64,000 nucleotides of DNA from Craspedostauros australis (taxonomy: Eukaryota; Bacillariophyta; Bacillariophyceae; Mastogloiales; Achnanthaceae), in assembly GCA_026770025.1 (NCBI GenBank), contig JAMXDE010000072.1, positions 108,248-172,247 of the forward strand, in the 5' to 3' direction. Every line of letters starts with the position of its first letter. Positions within the stretch are counted from its first letter, which is position 1. Of the stretch, positions 20,948-31,891 are shown piece by piece. The notes below the pieces were generated by a model. The model saw nothing but the letters and a program-made list of their open reading frames with translations, was not told where the DNA came from and searched no databases. A program made the position numbers and the translations under genes.

Positions 20948-23680
20948 TTAATTGTCCAGGGAACAGGCCGCCTGATTGGGGACGATACAATCAATGACAT
21001 GGTCGATGGTGTACGTCGCCATGTCACCTCCAGCGCACAGTTCTTCCTGTGCACAGGACTGGCATTGCCCAGCCCCGCAGATGTTCTCCTTGACGACAAT
21101 ATTGTTTGTTGCATCTTCGGCATTGGCAAGACCACTGCAAGCATCCTCTCCCTTGCAAGCATCCTTCTCGATGAACAGGCTTCCTTTGACTTTATCGAAT
21201 CCGCCATGCGCATTCTCGCAAGCACTAAATCCTCCTTGGCACGCATTCTCTCCAACAAAAATATCAGCCACAACTGGCGAGACGGTAACACCTTGGCTTG
21301 TGCGATCTCCAAGGCTCCTGCATGCAAAAGACTCGTTGCAAGCCCCACTCTCAATTCTGATATTGCCGAAGATGTCTCTTCCAAGGTCTTGACAACTCTG
21401 TTGTGCATTGCATGCGTTTGGTCCAATCACCCGGTACCCAACCTGGACATCAGGGTGGGGTTCATCACGGAAGCGACCCACTCCGTCGGAGGCCCTGTGC
21501 CCCACGCAGCTTTTGATGATGATAGTGTCAGGGAAGACGTCATGGCATGCGCGATCACCGCGACAGGAGTCCTTGGTGACTGTCATGACACCAGAAAAGA
21601 GAGGGGTGCAAGCTTGAAAGCCCGAGCAACAGTCGGTGCCACAAGCGCCTTCCAATGTGTCTTCGCTACCAGTGAACAGGCTTGTGCCGTCCTTCACAGT
21701 CTTCACCAGCAGCTCAGTCACACCAAGATCGTCCTTGATCCTGTCGAACCTGGCCTGAGCTTCTTCAACAGTCACGACCCCAGGAGGATTCGCATTGTTA
21801 CAACCGAAGATGCTCTTGATCATCTTCCCGTTGTCTCCTAGATCTTCAACGTTTGCAACGAAGTCTGCACATGCACCATCGCCGTCACCACAAAGGACCT
21901 GCTTGGAGATCGTATTGAAAACCTTCGTGACATCTCCTGGATTTGCGAGGCATCCAACATACATTCCAGGTACATTTGTTGGACGCGCAGACGGTTGATC
22001 AGTTGGTGCAACGGATGGTAGGCTGGATGGGCGCGCAGACGGTAGGGTGGACGGTAGGGTGGATGGGAATGCGGATGGTAGAGTGGATGGTAAAGTGGAC
22101 GGTAGGGTGGATGGTAAATTGGACGGTAGATTGGACGGAACAGGTGTGGGCTCAACCGACACGGTAGGATATGGGGTGGGAAAGAAGGTAGGACACTCCG
22201 TTGGCAATGTGTCCTTGCCAACGCAATGCTCTTTCACCTTGTCACCCGTTGGAAGGAAGTTTGTGTCGCTGCCTCCCTTGGGACAGGCTTCCCCCGCATC
22301 ACTGATGAGATACACCTCATCATGATCGCACTCCATCTTTGTCATGCATGCCCAACAGCTCTGAACACCGCCGCAACCACCAGTAGGGACGATGATATCC
22401 GTCCTCATCCTGTCATTCAAGCCAAGCTTCTCACATGAGCCTTCATCAGCACAGCCACCATCACCGATGGTCAGGCTTCCTGCAATCTTGCCACCAGGAA
22501 AACGACTCACGGTCGAATGGGCAAGCCTGCAGGCATTGCTGCCAACACAAGCATTCGAACCAATGTGGATGTGACTTTGATAGCGGAAGGATGGTGCGGA
22601 TTGTGCGACGCGGCGTCCAGCCGAAGTACATGATTCGGGACCAATACACGCACCCTCCTGGATGGTCACGTCGCCGCTGGACAGATGGCCCACTCCCTCA
22701 CAGGATTGCGCGCTGGTGCATGCGCCTTCACCAACGAAGGTCACTCCAGTGATGAAGGGATTGATCTCGCTCTGATTCATCGATTCGCATGCACTCACAC
22801 CAGTGCAGGAAGAATCCAGGATGAGAGGGTTCGGTCCCATGTCCTTGCAGGCGCTGCTGTCGGTACAGGCCGTGACGGCGACGGTCATGAACGGCGGAGG
22901 GGCGGAGTTGGGCGCAGAACCGGTGGGTGAGGTGCATCCCGATGATCCTTGGCAGCATGGATTGGCGACGGATGGAGATTGGGCCATTGCGATGGACATA
23001 CATGCTGCCTTCATCGCATCTGGTCGTTCGGTGACGAGAATTGGGTTCGTGGCGGCAATGCGGGTGAGCTGCTCAGCGAGCATATCATGAGATGCGTATT
23101 TGTTGAAGAGCTTGCGAGCGGCTCCTTCTCCAAGGTTCCCTGCACATCCGAAGAAGTTCTGTAATGCCATGGATTCCCTCACAGCGGTCACTGCCTCGCG
23201 GCATGATGGCTTGGCAGAGTTGCAGATGATGGTCTTGGGTTTGGTTTCATCTGTTGTGAGGATGGTGGCACCATCGGGCTTGCAGAAAACGGAGATGATG
23301 GAATCGAAATCCATCGGAGGAGCTGATGGAGCCGGAGCTGGCGGCATGGTCGGCGATGAGGTCGGAGAGCGTGTCGGATCGGCCGTTGGATGAACGCTTG
23401 GAATCCATGTGGGCATGGTGGTTAGATCTGCAGCCTCATTGGAGGTCGAAGGCATTGGTGATGGCGGCATGGAGGGTTCGGAAATGCCGTTCTTATTCGT
23501 TTTGGCACCCTTGTTGTTGCCAACGCCGACAATAGCCTTGAGTGTGCGGGTGGCTTGCAATGCCAGGTGCATTTCATCCACCACATCCGTCGCCTTTTCT
23601 CCGTTGAGGCGCGCTTCAGCCACCGCCATGAAGGCAACAAGGAGAATGGTGATGGCGATTGTCTTGGTGTGGATTATCAT
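20948..23680 (-). CDS. Two-module Cys-rich secreted protein (910 aa)
   Basis: Start chosen at 23680, where MIIHTKTIAITILLVAFMAV begins a clear signal peptide with an AEA-type cleavage; the longer frame upstream is not needed. After a Pro/Ser/Met-rich stretch, module 1 begins with a helical segment holding a few Cys (FCKPDG..., FFGCAGN). It continues as repeats of the form GxCxGxxSCxxxG about 30-35 residues apart. A linker of LPS(T/N)-type repeats (PSTLPSTLPS) and PTDQPSARPT joins a second module of the same plan (VGCLANPG..., FGCNNANP, then Cys repeats to ACSLDN). Such Cys-repeat coils and PT/PS linkers fit an extracellular or cell-wall role, which is inference; no enzyme motif is seen. A diverged fragment of module 2 exists at 60726-61035. 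A long frame on the opposite strand (20705-21841) is a shadow. Confidence 0.82.
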   Translation of the reverse strand: MIIHTKTIAITILLVAFMAVAEARLNGEKATDVVDEMHLALQATRTLKAIVGVGNNKGAKTNKNGISEPSMPPSPMPSTSNEAADLTTMPTWIPSVHPTADPTRSPTSSPTMPPAPAPSAPPMDFDSIISVFCKPDGATILTTDETKPKTIICNSAKPSCREAVTAVRESMALQNFFGCAGNLGEGAARKLFNKYASHDMLAEQLTRIAATNPILVTERPDAMKAACMSIAMAQSPSVANPCCQGSSGCTSPTGSAPNSAPPPFMTVAVTACTDSSACKDMGPNPLILDSSCTGVSACESMNQSEINPFITGVTFVGEGACTSAQSCEGVGHLSSGDVTIQEGACIGPESCTSAGRRVAQSAPSFRYQSHIHIGSNACVGSNACRLAHSTVSRFPGGKIAGSLTIGDGGCADEGSCEKLGLNDRMRTDIIVPTGGCGGVQSCWACMTKMECDHDEVYLISDAGEACPKGGSDTNFLPTGDKVKEHCVGKDTLPTECPTFFPTPYPTVSVEPTPVPSNLPSNLPSTLPSTLPSTLPSAFPSTLPSTLPSARPSSLPSVAPTDQPSARPTNVPGMYVGCLANPGDVTKVFNTISKQVLCGDGDGACADFVANVEDLGDNGKMIKSIFGCNNANPPGVVTVEEAQARFDRIKDDLGVTELLVKTVKDGTSLFTGSEDTLEGACGTDCCSGFQACTPLFSGVMTVTKDSCRGDRACHDVFPDTIIIKSCVGHRASDGVGRFRDEPHPDVQVGYRVIGPNACNAQQSCQDLGRDIFGNIRIESGACNESFACRSLGDRTSQGVTVSPVVADIFVGENACQGGFSACENAHGGFDKVKGSLFIEKDACKGEDACSGLANAEDATNNIVVKENICGAGQCQSCAQEELCAGGDMATYTIDHVIDCIVPNQAACSLDN
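22015..22150 (-). repeat. Coding minisatellite for the PS/PT linker
   Basis: Tandem 12-base-type units (GGATGGTA/GGTGGACGGTA variants on the plus strand) encode repeated L-P-S-T/N/A residues between the two modules. Such tracts change length easily. Confidence 0.8.
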
Positions 23681-24917
23681 GGTTTTCGCGTTGTATGGTA
23701 TGTCGTGGAGTGATGGAATGGTGGGATTCGTTGCTGTTGCTGTCAGTTTCCGTTTCGAATTGGAGCTTGTCGATTTTGTGAGAGGAGAGGTGATGATGCT
23801 GATAATGATGCTGATGATGATCCTTCTGCTTCCTTTTTCTCTTTCAGACAACGCCAAGAGCAAGGAGCTTCAACTGTTGGAGTTGGAGAGCACATGTTTG
23901 ATGTCGTGCGTGATGCTGTACTGTTCGTGTTGCTCCGAAAAGCGAAGGTTCCCTCCTTGCATTGCGTTGTTTCCAATTTCGTCTTCACTCAGAAAAGGCG
24001 TGTCAACGTGGTCGCGAACTCATCAGAGCATCACGCAGGCTGAAGCTGATGGCGCAAGAGGGAACATGCGTACCATGCAGTAGGACATCGTAGTCCAATG
24101 CCCTTGAAAATGTGCGCTGATGTCAACCACAGTTGAAGTCTGTGTGGACCGCCTCCAAGGTCGGAGATGGGGCAAGTCGCCGAAACCACGAACCAACCTC
24201 CGCATGCAGGATGGATCTGTTCGCATCGTGTTGTGATGTGTGAAACGTTGTCCCCATGACGTTGCTGTCAATTCGCCTGATGAAAATGACATTGGCTTAC
24301 TTCAGCCCGTGCCCTTGTCTGTTCCTTCGCTCTTGCTTCTGATCTTGCCCTTGTTCCATGAGAGTCTGCATGCGTCATTAGAGACGCACTTCGCTGCACA
24401 TCGCAGGCCACCACACCATCTTGATTGCCGACACCTGCCGAACACTTCAATGTGTGTGGTCAGGACAGGATTCTCAGACGAAACGATGTGGTTGTGGGAA
24501 AAGAAGAGAAGAAACGGAGTTGCGGTAATTGCGTATTTCTTTCGATTACTGAGACCATTCGATACTGTCGTCCGTCCAGCCGAATACGTATCTTCCTCTC
24601 TCTCTTTCCAGTTATCGTACGTTCCACAGGCACACCATCCAAGTCATTCATTCTCTGCATGTATATCGCACCATCTTTTCGTTGGTTTCTGCATTTCGCT
24701 GATTGACTCGTTACTTCAGTTGTAACTCTATTCGTTCCGTCGTCGTCCCATTGCTTCGTTCATGCGCATCCTGATCCAGCAGTCCGTTCATTCATTGACT
24801 CGTGTATATTCGAGTGAGCTTCGTCACCTCTGGTCCAGCTCACTTGTTGTGGCTTCAGGCTCCAAAAAGCCGCATGCAACAGCTGCGGCCCACCCGTGCC
24901 TTCAATTGGGTGGTGTC
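23681..24917. other. Intergenic region
   Basis: Holds the upstream region of the Cys-rich gene and the 3' flank of the peroxiredoxin-like gene. The stretch from about 24745 on has a diverged counterpart at about 30165-30335. No other gene is supported. Confidence 0.45.
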
Positions 24918-25453
24918 TCACATCTGACCTCGAGCTGGGTGGTGGTTGGAGCGGGCCCACGATGGACCACCAACCAACTCTTTGATATTCGGACGGCTGA
25001 ATGGCACTGACTGTGTCACCTCAAAGAACAGATTCTTGCTGCTGTAAACCACAAACAGACCTGGCTCCAAAATACAGTGGGCTTGGCAGTATCCGGGCGA
25101 CCAGCTGACATGTACAGTCCCCATTTCTTGGCCTGCTCTGCATTGCTCTTGTTGACGATCACGTTCTTCATTGCAATAACCTTCTCCTTCGTATCGATGG
25201 AGATGGCGACAATGCTCATGTTGGTCTTGAGGAGATTGGAGTCGTAGGCCTCGATCAGTTTGAGCTGACCAACGCAGATGGGGCAATGGATGCCACGGTA
25301 GAAGACGAGGAGGGCGTAGTTGTGTTTGGCGGTGTCCGAGCTTGATGTGACCTTGGAGTTGTTCTTCATGATGGTGCCATGGAGGTTGAATGTGCCACCG
25401 GAGATGGTCGGGAGGGTGAGGGCTGGGACGGTTTGGTTTGGGAAGACGGTCAT
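24918..25453 (-). pseudogene. Peroxiredoxin-like (AhpC/TSA, thioredoxin-fold) gene with one frameshift
   Basis: The ATG at 25453 opens a thioredoxin-fold protein. LLVFYRGIHCPICVGQL carries the redox pair C57/C60 of the bacterial-type peroxiredoxin-like family (usually written FYRGxHCPxC). A GLYMSAGRP block and TVFWS follow. At about 25064-25066 the family pattern continues in the next frame, with GLFVVYSSKNLFFEV, QSVPFSRP and a C-terminal HHPARGQM before the stop at 24918. The break is equivalent to one missing base; both sides match the family in order and length (about 178 residues overall). The open frame as it stands stops at 25016 after 145 residues. It could be a recent pseudogene or a sequence error. 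A scrap of a second copy's C-terminus lies at 30340-30400. Confidence 0.75.
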
Positions 25454-27267
25454 TTTGGAAGTGGGTCGTTAAATGTTGGTTGCTGTTTGGTCGCGTGCGA
25501 TTTGGCTTTGTGAGATGAAAGGAGAAGGAGTAGGATCCGAGTGCGTCCATCACCCATCATCCATCATCCATCATGAGATCTGAGGAGGCTAGGCTGGACA
25601 CAAGGTGAATGGTCTGGTACTGGTGGTTTGCTTTGCGATGTTTTGCTTGCTTCATGTGAAAGCGGAATGGACATGCGTGTTCGGAACATGCGGTCCCGAG
25701 ATCCTTGTCAATTGCTTCCGAACAACTCTTCTGCAAGTGTGCTCGAGTACATCGCGGGTACAACTATGTACAGGTTCGCTGATACACAAAGTTGCGTGAC
25801 GACGTAGCTCGTCCGCGGCGCATGAGCTGACTTGCTCATACCCACTGGGGATCGAAACGCGCCCGCTCCAAGCCGCTTTGAGCCAAGCAGCGGATCGATC
25901 AGCACATGGCGAGTGCAGCTCCATCTACTGCACAAATCAATGAGAACAATGGGAGTCCGGCATGGAAGAGTAGAATAGAAATGGAATAGCGACACTGGTG
26001 GCGAACATGACTGGAACAACTTCAGCACTCCAGCACGTCTGCATGCCGGCAATCCATTCCATACATGCAGTACGACCTGGCACTACCGTCGCTCGACACT
26101 GGCCATACTGAATGGAGTGCACATCATGGAGATGCAAGGTCAACAGCAACACCAGCAACACCAGCAACACCAACATCATGCGACGTGTGAAGCTGTGAGT
26201 ACGAATGCGGATCTGCGCGAAGAAAGGGTGGTATGTGGCTTGTGTGGCTTGGTCGCTTGGTTGATTGATCATCGCAGAGCGCTGCTTGCCATCACACAAC
26301 ATCGCGAATTGTGGCGAATTGTGACGATCTGTTTTGCTGTTCACTCGTTGGGCGAGAGTTGTCTCAACAAAGGACGACAAGTGGTCATTGAGTGAACAAT
26401 ACGGGACCAAACCACGAGTGTGCGATAAATGTAGCTATTCCACTTAGTAAGATCGATCATTCAGTTCTTGATCTTGTTGCGCCTGTCGGTTTCAGTCACC
26501 AATCACAACACGCGAGCGTCGCACCCAGTCATTCCTGATGTCGAACAAAACCAACACCACAAAATCAACACATCACATCGCATCACATCTTCTACTCATC
26601 CCATGACCAATACTCAAACGATGTCGTTCATACCAGTACCAACAATCGGCACCGCTGGTACTATTAACACTATTGGCACAACTAGCACAACTAGCACTAC
26701 TATCCCTTTTAGTACTGTTGGTGCTATTGAATTGACGCTCCAATCCATCACAACAAACGATTCGCTGGAGTCTCGGCACGAACGAAACTGGGGGCACGGG
26801 TGAGAAACAAGACCAATTGCCATGATGGATACATACTACGAGCACTCCAGCAGAGTGAGGGTGCATACTCGTGTGATAAAAAAGATGCAACAGTCGGCAG
26901 ATCACCCGCTCGAGCAAAGTGCCATCAAGATGGATCTTGCTCTTGCAATCCGCAACCGATTGTAGTCCTGCGCTGACATGCATCTTGCAATGGGCTCGAT
27001 TCAATGATCGATCGAGATGTGCCATGCACGAGCTACAGAGCAGTAGCAGTCCTGCATACTCCTCCTGCACCAGCGAACGAGTGGAATGCAGGAATACATG
27101 AATGAGTGGAATGTAACCTCCTCTAGAGAGTGGGGTCCATCTCTCGTCGTCTCTTCTCATCTCATAAAATCCAATCGCATTCAACAGCAACAATACCAGC
27201 ACATCACAACAACACCGTACTTGCACTCGCACTCGCCATCAACACCACCAACAACGAACGAACAACC
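25454..27267. other. Upstream region of the protease gene, mostly duplicated
   Basis: From about 25868 on this stretch is repeated at 61287-62717. It carries short CAGCAACAC units (26141-26172), fewer in the second copy, and no open frame with motifs. It probably holds the promoter and leader of the protease gene; about 700 bp before the ATG is almost unchanged between copies. Confidence 0.6.
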
Positions 27268-28533
27268 ATGAAACTTTCATCAGCCCTTCCCATCTTCATC
27301 GCAATCATCGCGACTGCCTCCAACACCGCCGCATCGGCAACAGACCATCATTCTGCTGCCGGCCGTGATTCCCAACATGACACCGAAGGGCGCGCACTCA
27401 GAGGCGGTGCCCACACCAACGGTTCTGCTCCGCATCATCATGATTCTCACATCAACGCGAAGAAGACCACGCGTGGCGGAGATCGTCCAAAGAGGCATGG
27501 ACATGGCAGCAGCCCAACCCACAACAAGCGCACCCACTCCATCAACGCCAACAACTACGAGGCGCACATCGTTGGAGGAAACGAAGCGACGAAGGGAGAG
27601 TACCCAGAGTTCGTCCATTGGGCCGTGGGATGCGGCGGATCGCTCATCGCACCTGACATCGTCCTCACTGCGGCACATTGCGACTCCGATCAGACCATCG
27701 GAATGGACGCCATCATCAGCGCGTACGATGAGTTCGCATGGAACCAGCCAACAGGACCTGACGCTCGCAAGATCGATGACAAGCGCGTCCATCCAGACTA
27801 TGCCGCCACTCAGATCAACGACATCATGCTCTTCCGTCTATCCAACCCTGCACCATCCAATGTGCCCATGATGAAGATCAACAGCAAGTTCGGAACTCCA
27901 GGCACGGACGGCTCGGGAAATCCGCAGACCATGACGGTGATTGGTTTTGGAGACACATCGGATGGTGGTTCCCCATCGGAGACTCTGATGGAGCTGGACA
28001 TCCAGCAGGTCGATACTGCGTGGTGCAACGATCAGGACAGATACAACGGACAGGTCAGCGATGAGGCGGAGTTCTGCGCTGGCTTCGTGAAGGATGGTGT
28101 CCACCAGGGTGCCAAGGACTCATGTCAGGGTGACTCTGGTGGTCCCGTGTTTGTGGCAGAGGGTGGCGAGCGCGTCCAGGTGGGCGTGGTGTCTTGGGGT
28201 ATCGGTTGTGCTCAGCAGCGATATCCTGGTGTGTACGCTCGTGTGAGCAGCACGTACGAATGGATCAAGGTACGTACATCCGAGTGGGTGCATGCATGTC
28301 AATGCATGATGGAAGTATGATCGAAGTATGGTTGAAACATGAAAGGGTGTGGCGAGTATGGTGAGTATGTAAATATGTATTATATGATCACAACAATGAG
28401 CTCACTATTCCATTCCATTCCATTGTACTCTTCCCCGCTCTCCCAATACTCCTACACCCACAGGAGAATGCATGTGCCATGTCCAAAGTACCATCCGAGC
28501 TGTGTGGCGCAGGAGGTGGAAACAGCGATGATG
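25868..28533 (+). repeat. Segmental duplication, copy 1
   Basis: Matches 61287-64000 in the same orientation. Identity is lower at the left (25868-26200, with small gaps) and very high from about 26270 through the protease leader. The right limit is unknown because copy 2 runs off the window. Confidence 0.9.
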
Positions 28534-28883
28534 AGAATGACAACAACAACGATGGTGGTGGCGATGACAACAGCTCCTGCATCTCTGTCACGTTGAAGCT
28601 CCACACCGATGATTTCCCAGAAGACACATCCTTCATGATGTATGACTCTCAAGATTCGAGCACAGAGTATTGGAACGAGTCTGGCTTCATCAGGTCCAAC
28701 ACTGAGTATCCTGAATACAACGCATGCGTTCCACGTGATCGCTGTACTTACTTCGATTTCTTCGATGCCTTCGGTGATGGTATCAGCGGAGATGGCTTCA
28801 CGTTGATTGCTGATGGAAAGCAGCTGCACTCTGGTGGCAACATCGGATCGGAGGTGTTGAAGAACATTCCTGAAGGTTGCTAG
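27268..28883 (+). CDS. Secreted trypsin-like serine protease with C-terminal domain (two exons)
   Basis: Exon 1 runs 27268-28269, a GT-AG intron 28270-28463 and exon 2 28464-28883, giving about 473 residues. The start MKLSSALPIFIAI begins a signal peptide. A His/Lys-rich propeptide follows up to the activation site, with IVGG at 101-104. The triad is complete: H137 in LTAAHC, D185 in NDIMLF and S290 in GDSGGP. Exon 1 ends in TYEWIK and exon 2 continues ENACAMSKVPSELC, the usual end of the catalytic domain. A Gly/Asp/Asn linker then leads to an approximately 85-residue domain (CISVTLKLHTDDF...). That domain has the look of extracellular domains in other algal and oomycete proteases. The splice sites are gtacgtac and cacccacag. 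A damaged copy is at 62718-64000. Confidence 0.92.
28270..28463 (+). other. Intron of the protease gene
   Basis: 194 bp, starting GTACGTACATCC and ending ACACCCACAG. It contains a short run of ATTCC units (28407-28425) that is longer by two units in the duplicate (63866-63894). Confidence 0.85.
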
Positions 28884-29321
28884 AGAGAGAGAGAGAATAG
28901 AGAGGATGGATTGCGTGTGAGACAACGGAACGGTCTTTCGTAATGCCAATAGCAACAGCAACGCCAACCACAATGGCAGCATTATGCAATCCTCCTCTTC
29001 CAAGTACGCGTGTTCCACAATAGAGTAGTCGTCGGAAAACCAATCGGAGCGTGGTTGCTCGTAATACTACACTCCAGAATGTGGGATCGTGTATCGCAAC
29101 AACCGTCGATTGCTTGTCGTGTACTCACGCGGAGGTGCCATCACCGTTCGAATTGTGGAGCACGTACGGACGACCGCAGTTGCTTGCGCTGACGCGGGTA
29201 GAAGCAAAGCACGAGAGGAATGATAGGGTGTGCCAGATCAAGGAGTGAAGTGTTGCCACCCAATGCGCTGCGATGGTGGTTGCTTGTGAAGAAGCGGGAG
29301 TTTGTTGTTGTTGATGGATTG

Positions 29322-29350
29322 TGTGTGTGTGTGTGGGGGGGGGGGGGGGA
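29322..29350. repeat. (GT)n(G)n simple repeat
   Basis: TG units run directly into a G homopolymer of about 15 bases; the G count may be unreliable in any assembly. Confidence 0.85.
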
Positions 29351-29450
29351 GGTTGGATGGGGGGTGGTGGACAGTCAAGGCGGTGTGTGAAATGCCAGGA
29401 CCATCCTTGGAGAGATATTGTGCAAGCACAAAGGGATCCTCCCCGTGTCA
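29348..29450. repeat. Dispersed repeat, copy 2
   Basis: Same orientation as 20105-20205, sharing GGTGTGTGAAATGCCAGGAC and AGGGATCCTCCCC. Confidence 0.7.
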
Positions 29451-29458
29451 AAAATAGT

Positions 29459-29499
29459 TTTAACAAGTGTCGGGCGATGCCCGACAATTCCTTGTTAAA
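29459..29499. repeat. Nested stem-loop
   Basis: Inner arms TGTCGGGC/GCCCGACA (29468-29475, 29479-29486) around GAT, and outer arms TTTAACAAG/CTTGTTAAA (29459-29467, 29491-29499). An alternative hairpin ATTCC...GGAAT (29487-29504) would compete with the outer arm. Confidence 0.7.
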
Positions 29500-30164
29500 G
29501 GAATTAGAACAGTTACTACACAAGATCAAAGCCAATAGGCGAAGAGAGATGGGTGTTGGAATGGTGCGCGCACACACATGCGAGGAGATGAGTTGGTTGT
29601 TGATGCGTTGCCAAAATGTGGAGACCGACAACAATTCACTCCCATCATCATCCCTGGTGCATTTTTCTCTCAACTCGACTTCCCCAACACAAGGAAGGAC
29701 ATCGCTCCATCAATAGCACGACAGAGTCGAGGACGAGTTGAGGCGACGTAGTTGGCATGTGGCGTTATGTGTCCAATGGCCAGATGGATCATCGGTGCGC
29801 ACTTGAACGTATCCATTCTGTTCTATAATGTTCTACAATCATTGAGTGGAACGCTCTGCAGCACTACAGTTCTATTCGAATGCAGTATTGTGCTCATCTG
29901 CAAACATGATAGTATGACAGCGTTGTGCCGAGATCAGATAACGGCGGTGATGCTCTTGTTCATGTGTTGGATGGGCACCAGACTGTCATCGCCCTGTGTC
30001 CAGGAACGACGACGCCCAAGACAACGCCAGCCACTGCTGAGTGTGATTGTTCATTCATTCGCAACGCATGTGTGCAATGGCTTATCATTGGGAGATCTAT
30101 TCTATGATTCCGTATCTTTCGTTGCATACTTCATTGTTTCGTTCCTCCATCGCTTCATTTGCGT

Positions 30165-30400
30165 GTTGCTTCATTCTGCGATCCACTCATTCAGCCAATC
30201 ATGTGTGCAGACAGAAGCGTTTTGTGGACTGCCTTGTGTATGGTATGGTACATCCACCTCCCGTCCGACTCGCTCGTTGTGGAATCAGTCTCCGAACAAT
30301 CAAATGCAACGGCTGTGACCCACCTTTACCTTCAATTGAAAGGAAATTCACGCATCTGACCACGAGCCGGGTAGTGGTTGGCACATGCCCATGATAGACC
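30165..30400 (-). pseudogene. 3' fragment of a peroxiredoxin-like gene
   Basis: On the minus strand 30340-30400 reads a C-terminus like that of the gene at 24918-25453: a SWA block, then PARGQM. The downstream flank to about 30165 also resembles 24745-24917. Nothing upstream of the last 20 or so codons is present, and a copia fragment begins about 80 bp away. It looks like a truncated duplicate. Confidence 0.5.
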
Positions 30401-30479
30401 ACTGATGTCAGGAATTTGTGAGAAATGTGAAGATTTCTGATTGGTCGACGGGTGTCACTATTGTTAGAGATATGGTGTT

Positions 30480-31891
30480 GCGCTGATAGACTCAGTGCGG
30501 ATTGTGCTGACCATCGCTGCGATGAACGACCTGGAGGTGCTGGCATGTGACATCCAGAATGCATACCTGGCAGCGGAATACCGAGAGAAGGTCTGGACCA
30601 GGGCAGGGCCGGAGTTTGATGATGAGGAAGGACAGATCATGCTCGTGTGCAAAGCCTTGTACGGGTTGAAGTCCTCCGGAGTAGCATTTCGGGCCAAATT
30701 GGCAGGTGTACTGCATGACACCTCGTTCCGATCGTCAAAGGCCAATCCAGACGTATGGCTACGAGCGGCTACCAAACCTGACGGTTTCGAATACTACATG
30801 GTCGTGCTCTGCTATGTCAACAACGTGATGGCAATGAGCCATATGCCCAGCGAGGCCATTGATGGCATTGCTTCCGTCTTCAAATTGAAAGGGAACAAGG
30901 TTGAGCCGCCAGACATGTATCTTGGTGCATCGCTCAGTCATAATAGCAATGATCACGGCACGCGGTGTTGGAGTGTGTCATCAGAGAAACACTGCAAGGC
31001 AGCTATCGAGAATGTCAAGGAGAAGCTGGCCAAGCAAGGACTACAACTACCATCAGGATGCCGAACACAATTCACTTGCACCTACCATTCAGAATATGAT
31101 CAGATGCCAGAACTCAAAGCAGACGGACTGCGGCGGTTCCAGGAGCTGATCGGAGTGCTGCGATGGGTGATTGAGATTGGCAGAGTCAACATGTTGCTGG
31201 AAGTGTCACTGCTGTCATCCCACCTTGCCATGCCACAGGTCGGACATCTTGAGCAGGCTTACCACATCTTTGGATACCTGAAAAATACTTCGTGACGGGC
31301 GATGCTGATGGACCCTGACCACCCCAGGATATCAGAAGATTGCCTCCAGTCATTCGAATGGGAGGACTTCTACCGCGATGCTGAAGAAGCCACGCCAATG
31401 GACATGCCAGAGCCCAGAGGCAAAACAGCATTGACACATTGCTTCGTGGATGCCAACCACGCAGCTGACAAGGCGACAAGGTGATCGCGAACAGGGATAC
31501 TCATCTTCCTGAATCGTGCGCCAGTTCTATGGTACAGCAAGATGCAGAACTCAGTGGAGACCTCCACCTTTGGGTTGAAGTTCACTGCAATGAGGCTCGC
31601 GGTGGAGATGGTGTCGTCGCTTCGATACAAGCTGCGCATGTTTGGGGTACCTATTGAGGGACCGACGAATATATTCTGCGACAAAGAGGCAGTCTTCAAG
31701 AATGCATCAACTCCCCACTCGACACTGTCAAAGAATCACCACAGCATCTCCTACCACCGATGCCAAGAGGCTGTTGTCAGCGGTATCATTCGCATAGCGA
31801 AAGAGGATACCATGACAAACCTGGCGGACATATTCACGAAGACAATGGCAGCCCCAAAGCGTGAGATGCTGCTTGGTCGATTCTTGTACTA
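30480..31891 (+). pseudogene. Decayed copia RT/RNase H fragment
   Basis: One frame from about 30480 to 31891 encodes the core of reverse transcriptase (LACDIQNAYLAA, WTRAGPEF, ALYGLKSSG) and RNase H (CFVDANHAAD, NSVETSTFG, FCDKEAV, ADIFTKTM). It ends at the normal pol end (GRFLY then stop). Protease, integrase and LTRs are missing. Two TGA codons interrupt it (31293-31295 and 31482-31484), and the RT active site YVDD is changed to YVNN (30813-30824). It belongs to a different copia lineage from the element at 43853-55680. Confidence 0.92.

Larger units (their letters stand above)
28884..30479. other. Repeat-rich intergenic region
   Basis: Contains a GT/G run (29322-29350), the second copy of a dispersed repeat (29348-29450), a nested stem-loop (29459-29499) and a scrap of a peroxiredoxin-like gene (about 30165-30400). 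No intact gene is seen. Confidence 0.55.

Noticed and set aside
20705..21841. 378-codon plus-strand open frame
   Set aside because: It lies antisense to the Cys-rich secreted gene, which has a signal peptide, repeats and linker; the plus frame has no motif.
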